Assembly: GCA_001953115.1 (NCBI GenBank)
Contig: LSSL01000025.1
Span: 1-29,433 of the forward strand
DNA: 29,433 nucleotides
Reading direction: 5' to 3'
Source: Smittium mucronatum
Taxonomy: Eukaryota > Kickxellomycota > Harpellomycetes > Harpellales > Legeriomycetaceae
Shown here one piece after another: positions 9,620-20,601 of the stretch; the stretch's first letter is position 1, and each line of letters begins with the position of its first letter. Below the pieces are notes generated by a model. It saw only the letters and a program-made list of their open reading frames with translations. It ran no database searches and had not been told where the DNA came from. Position numbers and translations under genes: made by a program.

Positions 9620-11565
9620 AAATATTCATGATATAATCAACATTAAATGATAAAAATAGAACTACTGCAGATCTTTTAATTAAGTTAAATAATAATTTAG
9701 TAACAGTTGATTATTCTAAGCTAAAAATAAAGTGGAAAAATTTTTATAAAAATTAAATTTACACAAATAGGAGCAGTACTTCGATTGAAAACAGAAAAAT
9801 ATCTAGATTACGACCTCGAATCTTTATCTGAATGAGATGAGTCAATAAAATGGTCAGAAATAATCACTGCAGTTAAAAATATACATAATATCAAAACTCC
9901 TTTGAATGATAGAACCTCAAATAAGATATGTGAAGTCACTTGTTCAGAAACCTCGCTTAATTGGATAATTTTCAGAGTGGCTTTCAAAATTTTAAGGAAA
10001 ATTTCGAAATTCAAGAAAAATATAAAATATTAGCGGAAGAAAAAGAATTCTTCGGGATTGCTCAGGGATGCATAACTAGATATCGATTTTATATGATGTT
10101 GCAAAAAGAGGGAAATTAATGGTTTTATAGGAGGGTTAGGTTTAAAAACTCTTCAAAACCCTATGGTCTTATCATTCACATGGCACTAATATATAAATTA
10201 TTCATGCGATGATCCGGTGAAAATAAAAATATTTTAAACTGAATATATCGATCACCCAAAAATTTAGAAAGGATGAAAAATGGAACAACGGGGAAATATA
10301 ACTACAAGTTTTGAGTGCGATAAGGATTGTAGGCAAAGTGTATCTAATTCATTTTTTTTTCTCGGTTCAAATACTGAGGGTTTATAGTGGGAGATTTACC
10401 ATTTTCCGATATTTCAGAGGAAATCTCGAATAAAATGGAGTTCCTAAACATTCTGCTTATTCTTTTTATATTTTTACATAAATCTGAAAAAAAAAATAAG
10501 TACGTAATTAATAAAACTAACTGCTAAATAAATTATCATTCATATCATTGAGAGAAAGTTTGGGAAGTCTATAAAAATATAAAATACTGGATTATCTTTA
10601 ATTATTATTATTATTATTTGTAAAAAAAACCAAAAAAAATAAAGCCGATTTCTGAAGATAATTTTTAAATGGAAAGGGTTTTAAATTTAAGATTTGCTTG
10701 TTTATTTTGATAAAAACCCCATTATAAATTCATTTCTCACCCAAATTTACTTATATGATGTTGAAATATTCTGTATTATTAAAAATCAAATCAAAAAGAA
10801 CTGAAATCAAATATATAAAGAAGCTATATTAATTATAAGAGCTGATAAATCCAATGATGTGGAAATAAATAGAAGTCAAATAAGATAAAAAGTATATTTT
10901 AAAAGCCTAGCGCATTCCATTAGCATTCTTTTGGCAATAGAAGTATCTAAAGGTCATACTTGCTTATCTAATATATAAGTTCCAATATAACGCATTAGAA
11001 CTTGGATATATGGATCATCTCTTTGGCTAAAAAAATATTTAAAGACAGGGGAAATTTTTCAATGAAAGAAAAAACTTGAATGACACGTCTAACTTATGCA
11101 ATTTAGCCCCAGAGCTATGAATAAAAAATTCTGTATTTTAATCTGAATTTCCTATTTCATTTTCGGGTCAGCTAATAGACATCCAGAAAACCAGAAAATT
11201 TCAAATATACTAGTCTTGTATTTTAAATAATGTGGAAAATTCTAATGTCTTAGATTTATAATACATTTTTTCTGTTTATTATGATAAAAAACCCCTTGTA
11301 GAATAAATAAAACACCTTATTTTAGCTTAAAAAGTCCCAAAAACTTTCTTATTAATACGATTGGGATTTTTTTTAGAGAGATGTGGTTTTTGTGGTCTGA
11401 ACACAGTTAGGTTAATACAGGTTTGAAAAATAATTGGGATCAGTTTAGAAAAAACTATTTCAGTTCCAATATGACAGAAATGATTAAGTATTTAGTAGTT
11501 AAAACCCAATTTTCTACAAATATTCTTTTTAAATTAAAAGGTAAAAATTTTAAAAGTCTGTAATA
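9620..11565 (+). mobile_element. LINE copy B: heavily decayed non-LTR retrotransposon (RT to C-terminus)
   Basis: No long frame survives, yet conceptual translation follows LINE copies A and C in order. At 9640-9850, NNLVTVDYSKLKIKW and IYTNRSSTS match the N-terminal part of copy C, then IKWSEIITAVKN (9845-9880) matches IKWSDITMALSD. IQEKYKILAEEK (10009-10044) matches IDKKYKILVKEQ. IYRSPK (10243) matches LYRTPK. R*GL*AKCI (10318) stands at RQGCPASPI, and FSDI (10402-10413) stands at the catalytic FADD box. Then RADKSNDVE (10838) and TWIYGSSLWLKKYLKTGEIF (11000-11057) match copy A. From 11121 the frame again follows copy A: IKNS; the zinc-finger site with the CX2C-X9-H-X4-C spacing kept but only the histidine retained (11313-11315); QV*K at 11418-11429; and KILKVCN. 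Several frameshifts (frames 1, 2, 1, 2, 0) and many stops are present. An ATT run (10601-10618) lies inside. This is the oldest-looking copy. Confidence 0.75.
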
Positions 11566-14082
11566 TAAAAAATATTCTATTTCATTCAGCTTTTTCTTAA
11601 TTCAAATCATAATTTGCTTCGAATTTTTTCCAAAAAAAAATAATCAAAATATCAAGCTTAATTTTTGAAACCACATTTATTTAGAAATGAATAATTTTTC
11701 AATAAAGAAAAAGAGTTATCAAGATTTCGTATTTCGATATAATTTTTTTACTAATTATTTAAATCCATATATTTTAACACCATATTTAATATTGAACTTT
11801 ATCAATTTTTAATACTCTTTTATTGTAAATAATATCTTTTTGCCACAAAAATTATGTTAATTATGACGAGTTGTTATAAATTTTGTGTAATAAGTTTAAA
11901 AGTTTTGGTTATTTATTATTTAGGAGAGGTAAAATGTGAGCTAGAATGTATAATAATCAAAAAAAAAATCTATTATAGATAATTTCATTAATTTTACTGT
12001 AAAAATAACTGATAGTAATTATTTAAAAAAAAATTATATAAGAACGTAAATTTTTACAAAAAGAAAATTATAGAGGTAAAAATTTTCTAGTTATTTTTTT
12101 CGTATGTAAATAGACTTGATTTATATTTAGAAATAAGATTCATTAAAACTCAACTTCAAAATCCTTAATGTCATAAATAAGCAAGAAATAGTATTAAACT
12201 CTAGTGCAGCATCGATAGCCTTTATAAATGCCCTATCTTTACTTCAATCAACCCATTTTTTTATTTAAATTAAGATTATAATGGCTATATATAGACTATT
12301 TCAAAAATAATTAATCAGAACAATTAGATGAATGATTAAAAAAAACTAAAAAAAAGGTATTTTTACTATTGCCATACTATATTAATTCAGTATAATTTCG
12401 GTATAAGAGATTTTATAAACTTTATTTGAGAAATATTACTTTATATTTCAAACGTTTTTATATTTAATGATTCAAGAAACAAATTTGGGAATTTCTCTGA
12501 AATCAATTTTATGCTACCTGAATTTTTTCCTTTTAATATAAATTTTTTGAAATTAAAAATTTTATCTTTATGCAACTTTAGAATTTTTGGCATATAAAGA
12601 TAAATTGGATAATTATTTGCATTTTTAATTATAGAAATTTTTCATTTTGAGGTTTATAAAGTCAAAAATTACTAAAAAAAATATTCTAAATTTTCCATAA
12701 AAAAAATTCTGGAGGTTATATAGAAATTTAAATACTCTTGATTACAGAATTTTTTACAAATTACAACTCATAGAAGATTTAGTTCACAATTCTGAAAATT
12801 TAAATAAATTATGGAAAATAATATTGTAAATCCATATCAGAAAATTTTTGTTTGTTATTATCTACGTTTAAAATTTATACTCCATTCCTTATTTTTAAGA
12901 TAAAAGTTAAAAAAAATGAGAAGCTGTTATTGTAAAATTCTGATCCAAGAATTTAGAGATCAACTTTCTCGTTTAACTACAAAAAAAATCAAAAATTTTA
13001 TTCAGAGTTAGTTCAAATTCGATTCAAAATATAAGAAAATGGAACAGGAGTATACAATAAAATTTTGATTGCTTTTTCGAATTTTTTAAATCCTTGAAAA
13101 AGAAATAAATTTTAAAAATTTATTATATATTTATTTAAGGCTAAAGAAAATTTATGAAAACAAGAAAAAAAAATCGATTTATATTAATTGTTGATGTTAT
13201 CAGAAATCGGGTTTAAAAATTCAAAAAGCATTATTTTTTAAAATTAATAATGACTTATTACATCTTAATCATTTTTTTAATTATGAAAAATCAATTCAAA
13301 ATTATGTTTAAAAGAATTATTAATTGGACTGGAAAAAATCTGCTTACAATATTCTTTTTTTAATATTTTTATGGTAGATAAAAATTTATTTATGAACTTT
13401 CGATTATCAGTTTTTTAGCATCCAAAAAAATTTATGTTGAAATTTCAAAATAAATTTTACTTTTTATTATAATGGTTAAATTTTTGTAATTAATCTTTAA
13501 AATTTAATTTTCGTTTTATTTATATTCCTCAAAATATTTTTTAACTTTAAACCATATATTTATTACTCTTATATTTATATGATTCAGAACATATATAGTT
13601 ATGACAGGACAGTATTTAATTATTATTGTTTTCTAGAATTATTTCGAGGCGTAATAAACCAAAAATGGCGTGATCTAATTAAATTTTTAGATATTTTTTA
13701 CTATTTCTCGCTAAAAAAGAAGTAACATAAATAATAATAAAAAATTCGCAGAACATTAGGAGATAAATTTTTTAAGACGTCTTTTCTTTTGTTTTTTTTA
13801 GAAAATAAATATTATTAGATTTTTATTGACTCCACTAAATTTATTTAAATCCACTTGTAAATGAGCAATTCTGAGCAATCTTAAATTAAATTGATAGGAT
13901 TAAAGAGTAAGAGCAAATGAATATTCAATTATATGGAATTTTTAATTAAAAATATTTTCTCAATATTTTAAAATTACTGTTAATATTTTTAAATAATATA
14001 TATAAGAAAGCAGTGTAAAAAAAAACAGCTTAGTGTATTCCAACTCGCTTTTTTTACAATTTTAAAGATTTTAAAAGATATC

Positions 14083-14271
14083 ATGATGAAGTTAAATAAT
14101 AATAATAATAATAATAATTTTGATTATATTACTTTGCAAAAAATATCTATATATTTTGATGATTATATTTTTTTAATGTGTAATCTGGATAATTTTTATG
14201 AAAATTTGATATTATCATGTATTTTTGGTTATTTTTTTTCAATTTTAATTAATATGCCAATATCAGTTTAA
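14083..14271 (+). other. Short ATG-initiated frame with eight-asparagine run, unidentified
   Basis: The frame starts with two ATG codons (MMKLN...), encodes eight asparagines in a row from an (AAT)8 microsatellite, and continues for 62 residues to a TAA. The C-terminal half is hydrophobic (LILSCIFGYFFSILIN) and could form one membrane segment. Asparagine runs are common in proteins of AT-rich genomes, but this one comes directly from a microsatellite, so chance is the simpler reading. No family is recognised and no partner gene lies nearby. Confidence 0.15.
14095..14118. repeat. (AAT)8 microsatellite
   Basis: Eight perfect AAT units. The run lies in frame within the short reading frame at 14083-14271, where it reads as asparagine. 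Confidence 0.95.
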
Positions 14272-17198
14272 GATGTGTTTATAAAATTAAGATTGAAATT
14301 ATTTTAGAAATGATATATTTATACTCAAAAAAAAACAGTTATATAGATAGAACCCAATTAAAATTAAATACATTGAAAAAATTATATATAAACACCGCAT
14401 GCAATTATTTGGATTGATAGATCAAAAAATATATAATAACTTTAAACTGGAGTAATATAGTTTTTCTAAAGATTAAAAAAATATATCTTCAGTCCATTTA
14501 AAAACAATAAATTAATTTTTTTTAAAATAATTATGATGGAAAATATTTTAAATTAATGCTAATTAATATAAATACCTTTATTGATGATAAAGTATAATCA
14601 CTTTTATTTCAATTTTTTTAAAAAATTAATATGGAGTATTTTAGCTTTTATTGTGAGTTTTATCAATTATTAAGCTATAAAATTTTACTTTTTATGTTTA
14701 TATAATTATTAATTTACCCAAATGACCAAATTTCCTTATAATACTCTTTCTGTATAACTTATATTGAATTTTTTGGTTAAATTATGATATAAATAGTTTA
14801 ATTATAGATAACTTAATGCTTAAATTCGAAATTATGGATTCAATTAAATTAACAAGTCATTTTTAAATTTCAAAATAATACAAATTACTGTTCAAAAAAA
14901 TACATATATCCAAAATTGGCTACAAATTTTATATTTATATATATTTTTCAAAAAAAAATAAGGATAAATATTCTATTTATTCTAATTTTTAGATCTTTTA
15001 ATGTCATATATATCTAAAAAATTAGAATTTATAATTGAATTTTTAATTCATCAAAAAATTAAAAGGTTTAAATAATATAAATTTTCAGAAATTTTTTTTT
15101 TTTTCCATATATATTCCTTATAATCATTTTTTAGGTATTTATTTTTTTCGGTTTTTTGAATCGATTTTTTTTCAAGCCGACAACTATTTTTCTTAAATAT
15201 AAAATTTTCTATATGATTATCGAAATTTTTCTTTCAAAATTTTTGATTTTTTGGTGCCAAGTTAAAACTCACAAGACGGTAATTCCTATAACATAAAATG
15301 AAATGAAATAATTTTATTCTTTTAGAATAAATTTTTTAATTTTAACCTCAATGTTTTCCGATGATTAATACCTATTTAAAAAGATTCGTATTAAGATTTT
15401 TGTAAAAATTTCATATGCCTTTAATCAATATATATAGTGATGTTTTTGGCTTAATGATAATTAAAAATCCTCTTTATTTTACGTTTATGATATATCGGAA
15501 TAGCTTTTTATTGAAATATGCGATTAAATGAGAAATAATTGTATAATTTTCGTTTTAAATCGATTCCAGAAATTAATTAACGAATTTAAATTACTTTTTA
15601 CAGATATCTATTCAAATTTTGATTTTTAACTTGCCAATTTCATTTATTTTTTCCCAGTACAATATTATAATTTTCAAAAAATTAAAAGCTTCATTTTAAG
15701 AACGTTCTATATTTAAAAAATATTTTTCTCGATTTCAAACTATATAAATATAAAAAATAGTTTATAAAAAATACAAGTAAAATTTTATATGGCATGTAAA
15801 CTAACTTTGTTTTTCAATATTAATTTTTGAATAATTATTAAAGCACCTCACCTTATATTATCCAATTACCTATTATATATTTTATTATTCAACATTTTAT
15901 TTGGAAAATTATTATTTTATAAAATAACAGTTGATAGTTTTTATTAATACATGCGTTTCCAAAAAGCTGTTCATTTTTATTATAATTACCAAAAAACTAT
16001 ATATTAAATTTCTTCTACCCTTTTTATTAGGTACTTAAATTTAAAAATAGTATATTTAAAGAATGAATTTTCTTTTAGTTTAAAAGGTTGTAGTATTGGA
16101 AAATACAATGCGTTTTTTAAAAAAACTATTTGTTTTAATAAAATATTGTATTTCTTAGAAATTAAATAATTTAATATACAATTCACAACAAAAAGTAAGA
16201 TTTTTGTTAAAAAATTGCAACCATTCAGAGGGGTGTTTTCTTTAGAGAAATTTTTATCTAAATATATTGGAAAATAAAATAATTAATGGAAAATAATTAT
16301 ATAAAATAGTATCCTTGAGTGAGAATTTTTTCTATTAAAATTTTAATGCTTTTTTAATTTTTGAATATAATTTTAATTTAATGTATAAAGTTATTTTAAA
16401 ACTAGAGTAAGGATCATAAAAAATCTTTTAATTAGCCAAATTTGATAACTTTATTAGAACTGTTATTTTTGGAAAAAAATTATTGGAATAGTGGTGGTGA
16501 AATTTTATTGCAGAAAACTGCTTAAACAGTAAAAAAAGTCTTCTATTGAAAAAACCCTATCTAATTATGACTTATTATCTCATATTTTTAAAATATGTAA
16601 ACCTCTTTCCAATTATTGTTTTGAAGAAATTGAGGGCTCTCTTTGAAGCCTGAAATTTCACTATTGATTTTTTACCACTTATCAAATTTTTAAACATAAT
16701 AGTGGAAATTTTATATTAGCATTAGAGATTTTATCGAATATAACCAGTTATTATGATTTAGTTCATCAAAAAAAAAAGTCTATATATACTTATTCGATAA
16801 TTAAAATGTGAAAAAAAAAATTGACAAAATTTTCAAAATTTTTCTAATTATTAAATAAAAGTTATCTTTTTTAACTTGCATATGAATTTAAAAATTAGAG
16901 GCTCATTTTTTTATTGAAATAACGTAATTTTATTTTTCTACCTGTTAATTAATAAAATTTCATTCAGTAAATACACCTTCTTTTTTATATAACGCATGAA
17001 ATTAAGTATTTTTAATGCATATTACTTAATTTCAAAAGTAATAGGAATAATTGGATAGTTTCTATGACAATAGAGTCATTTATAAGATAAAATTTACTTA
17101 TAATACCTAGCACATTATCCAATTCTATTTTTTTTCGAAAACTGATGATATATCTCTTTATATAATTGGTAGAAAAAAATAAAATGTATAAAAAATAA

Positions 17199-17387
17199 TG
17201 TCCAGATTTTCATAATGAGCAACGAATTATATTCGATCACGGAAAAAATGACTTTCTAAAAATATCCCTAAAATTTTGCCATAGTTTTTATAAAATCTTA
17301 TCAAAAGGAAATTTCCAGAAAAAAATACCCAATACAAATTCAAGTTGTTTAAGTCTCAGCGATCTTTATACTAAAATATCAATCTGA
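17199..17387 (+). other. Unidentified open frame of 62 codons
   Basis: This frame is open from just after a TAA (17196-17198) to a TGA (17385-17387). Its composition is unusually protein-like for the region, for example FDHGKNDFLKISLKFCHSFY and NTNSSCLSLSDLYTK. It has no start codon; an ATG lies four codons upstream of the TAA, in the same frame. I recognise no family. It may be a decayed exon or chance. Confidence 0.15.
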
Positions 17388-18339
17388 ATTTCTAATCCTC
17401 CAAAAAAAGATAAGATTATTTTCATTCTTTTTTCAAAAGTTTTTCATGAAAAAGGATAGAAGAAAAAGTAATAATCTTTGATGAAATTTATTCGATAGCT
17501 TTTATCGTTTAACAGTAAATTTCAATAGAGTTTCAATTACAATCAGATGCAGAATCAATTATTTCTATTTAATGAGCAGGGTATTTAGGAAATTTTTTCA
17601 TCCTCCATATAAGAAATACTCCTCGTCATTTTTGTATTAATGAAAATTATTGAGGATAAGAAAATTGAGTTTAAATTGAGCTAAATTTTTACTGTTTACA
17701 CTTAAAAGATTGATATAAATTTATCTTTTTTATCATAACTTTTTGTTAAGCGATTTCTGAAACAATATTATGTATACATACAAATAACTGAAACTAGATA
17801 TTAAATAAAACATTCTTGTATGACATTTAAACTTTTCTCCCCAAGATACATTCAGATTTTCAGAAAAAATATTTTCTTTTAATCAATGCAGAAAAAACCT
17901 TGAAAGCTTCTAATCGTTAAAAAAATGTTTCTCCTAAAAATAACAAACACTATAATAAATTTTTTTAATTGTTTTAGTATAATTAATTGAGTGAAGAAAG
18001 TTTAAGACTGTTTAATTATCCTCATATATTCACTTTTCTCCTTTCTTTTGCGTACTCTACTTTATATTTAAACTTTTCTAGAAATCTATTAATTTAATTA
18101 AAAAATTAAAATCCTATTACATTATTAATTTGAGAAAATTTTAAAGTTAATAAAATTTTAGTTTAACTCCTAAAAAAGATGGGTTTAGTCGAAATATTAA
18201 CTGAAATTTATTTATAAAAATAAATAAATAAATAAACCTTTACCAACTTAACCTATATATCTAACATCTCCGATCGTGTCACATGCATATTAAGCATTCT
18301 ATTATAAGGTGTTTAGCTTTTTTTTACTATCATATATAA

Positions 18340-18351
18340 CCCCCCCCCCCC
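18340..18351. repeat. 12-C homopolymer at the edge of the assembly gap
   Basis: Twelve consecutive C directly precede the N block. A C run of this length is unlike the surrounding sequence and sits exactly where assembly stopped, so it may be real and difficult to read through, or a sequencing or assembly artefact. Confidence 0.7.
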
Positions 18352-18802
18352 NNNNNNNNNNNNNNNNNNNNNNNNNNNNNNNNNNNNNNNNNNNNNNNNN
18401 NNNNNNNNNNNNNNNNNNNNNNNNNNNNNNNNNNNNNNNNNNNNNNNNNNNNNNNNNNNNNNNNNNNNNNNNNNNNNNNNNNNNNNNNNNNNNNNNNNNN
18501 NNNNNNNNNNNNNNNNNNNNNNNNNNNNNNNNNNNNNNNNNNNNNNNNNNNNNNNNNNNNNNNNNNNNNNNNNNNNNNNNNNNNNNNNNNNNNNNNNNNN
18601 NNNNNNNNNNNNNNNNNNNNNNNNNNNNNNNNNNNNNNNNNNNNNNNNNNNNNNNNNNNNNNNNNNNNNNNNNNNNNNNNNNNNNNNNNNNNNNNNNNNN
18701 NNNNNNNNNNNNNNNNNNNNNNNNNNNNNNNNNNNNNNNNNNNNNNNNNNNNNNNNNNNNNNNNNNNNNNNNNNNNNNNNNNNNNNNNNNNNNNNNNNNN
18801 NN
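18352..18802. other. Assembly gap (451 N)
   Basis: Unresolved bases only. Any reading frame drawn across it is meaningless. Confidence 0.99.
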
Positions 18803-19303
18803 AAATATCTAAATAAACTGAAAAAATTTTGCTTTGAAAATAAACTTTATGAGAATTTTAAATAAGGGTTTTGTTTAACTTACATCTAAAAACGGTCACT
18901 CAAAGATCCGCCATGATTATAGATGTTATTAGGTAGTTATTGTTAGATTAACCGCCTATTTTTTAATTTTAATTAAGTTTTCGTGTACTTATATATCCAA
19001 TGGAATAGATTTTTTTATTTTTACCTTTTAATTGGTGGGCTTGATTCTTTCAGGGCCAAATTATCAAGAATTTCCACATTTTTTAAAAAATTGAATAAGA
19101 AAGAAAGAGGTTTAGAAAAAAAATGTATCATTCAAGCTTTTACATGGAAAAAAATGAGACCCTCTTAATCATTTGACATATTATAAAGTTTTTATAGGTT
19201 TTTATGTGTTCCCCAGTTATATTTTTAATAAAACTTAATTTTTTTGATAATATATAGCTAAAATAAATTTGAATAAAGATGAATAAAGTAAAGGTATGGT
19301 AAT
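18803..19303. other. AT-rich stretch without a recognisable gene
   Basis: A plus-strand frame at 18983-19168 contains a lysine-rich part (FFKKLNKKERGLEKK) but has no identifiable domain. Nothing else was seen. Confidence 0.4.
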
Positions 19304-19450
19304 AAAAATATACTAATTTATTTTGAAATCGCTTAAATTTATTGAAAAAATACTAAATTTAACAAAAGCATACTAATTTTCCTAAACCAATACAATATTG
19401 ATGTTATACAGGGCGTAATTTTTCCAAGATATTTACTAAAAATATACTAA
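19304..19450 (+). repeat. Left arm of inverted repeat
   Basis: Aligns with the reverse complement of 20451-20596 over its full length with about ten differences, including a one-base indel. Inside the arm a ATACTAA motif recurs (for example at 19309, 19350 and 19369), so the arm itself contains degenerate short repeats. Confidence 0.9.
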
Positions 19451-20450
19451 CTATTCTTTTCACATTTTAAGCTATAAATCGGAATATTATTTTGTTATAA
19501 TATTGAAAATATATAGGGTTTAGATTTTAAAATAAAAATAGATAGTTTTATTTAATACAAATAACAAAAAGCAGATATATATAATGTATACAAATATAAA
19601 CATAACGCCATTATTTTTGCGAATGCAAAGCCACATACTCTTTATCTATTCATCATCATCATAATTTTGAAAAATGAGCCAATTAAAAATTTAAAAGTAC
19701 GATTATAAATTCAGAACGGGGTTTAATATATTAAATCTAATCTCAAAACTCAAGTTTTAGAGCGAGCTAAATAAATCTCTTTAGGAGGTATTCTCGATTA
19801 CTTCAAACACTTATAACCATAATAACTATAGCTACCAAATCATAAGTATTTGCAAACAATATGCTATACCAGGTATGATTTATTATAAAGAAAGGTTTAA
19901 AAACATTACCTTTTCACTAAATATCATTAAAAAAAATTTATTCCAGCTACTAGATATACTATTTAAAAAAAACAGACTAAAGATAGAGGGGTTTTTATTT
20001 TCATTGTTAGTGTATAAAATAATCTTTGGGTAGACAAAATATGCGTATTGTAAGATTAGGTGGTAAAATTTGGGGGTGGGAATGAGTAGAGGTGAGGGTC
20101 TCAAGAGGGGATAAGGTTGGGAAAATAGGAATATGATAGTACCAATACAAAGAGAGTAGGGTAGTTCGAGAGTAAAAAACTGTGAGAGGGGAATTTATGT
20201 TTAGTATTTTGTTGATTGAAAGGTTGAAGAGGAATTTTTCGCTATATTTTGCTGTTCATATTAACTATTACTTTTAATTTTATTCCAAAATTCATAAAAT
20301 GAAATTCTTTCGACCGATTATTTAATTAGTCTGTTTATAAAATTGAATCCATCATTATATTTAAGCTTTTTATTTTTATTTTTAGTCCAAAAAATACATA
20401 TGAAACACAGAGGTAATCAGTTTGTATTCAAATAATTATTCGTTCAAAAA

Positions 20451-20596
20451 TTAGTATATTTTTAGCAAATTTCTTGGAAAAATTACGCCCTGTGTAACAT
20501 CAATATTGTATTGGTTTAGCAAAATTAATATGCTTTAGGTTAATTTAGTATGTTTTCAATAAATTTAAGGATTTCAAAATAAATTAGTATATTTTT
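20451..20596 (-). repeat. Right arm of inverted repeat
   Basis: Reverse complement of 19304-19450, over 90% identical by eye. Inner and outer ends agree with the left arm, so this is a complete terminal repeat and not a random fragment. Confidence 0.9.
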
Positions 20597-20601
20597 AATA
20601 T

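Larger units (their letters stand above)
11566..18351. other. AT-rich desert without a recognisable gene
   Basis: Nearly 6.8 kb of very AT-rich sequence in which both strands are full of stops. The only frames worth noting are at 14083-14271 and 17199-17387, listed separately. A small GC-richer island at about 12140-12270 is open on both strands; its minus-strand reading (DRAFIKAIDAALEFNT) is discussed as a finding. A short AAAT run lies near 18218-18235. I see no RNA gene or clear regulatory site. Confidence 0.5.
19304..20596. mobile_element. Inverted-repeat element (non-autonomous DNA transposon candidate)
   Basis: Two inverted arms of about 147 bp flank a 1.0-kb interior. Both arms start AAAAATATACTAATTTATTT and contain AATACAATATTGATGTTA and CAGGGCGTAATTTTTCCAAG. 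The triplet AAT occurs just outside both ends (19301-19303 and 20597-20599) and could be a 3-bp target duplication, although this is weak in AT-rich DNA. The interior has no recognisable transposase. A minus-strand frame of 103 codons (19883-20194) is open but pyrimidine-rich and unlike any family I know. The element ends 5 bp before the terminal stop of the Harbinger-like transposase relic, so it either inserted beside it or belongs to the same element. Confidence 0.65.

Noticed and set aside
9808..10014. 68-codon minus-strand frame
   Set aside because: It lies antisense to LINE copy B, whose plus-strand reading (IKWSEIITAVKN, IQEKYKIL) matches copy C.
10302..10350. Plus-strand peptide SAIRIVGKVYL, at first sight like the NAIRLVARVGK block of copy A
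   Set aside because: It is in the wrong place. The true counterpart of that block in copy B is at about 10820-10850, and this position corresponds to the RQGCPASP segment in another phase.
18309..18812. 167-codon plus-strand frame
   Set aside because: It runs through the N block; almost all of its residues are unknown, so it is an artefact of the gap.
19883..20194. 103-codon minus-strand frame inside the inverted-repeat element
   Set aside because: Its openness follows from the pyrimidine-rich strand; composition is dominated by Leu, Phe, Pro and Ser and no family is recognised.
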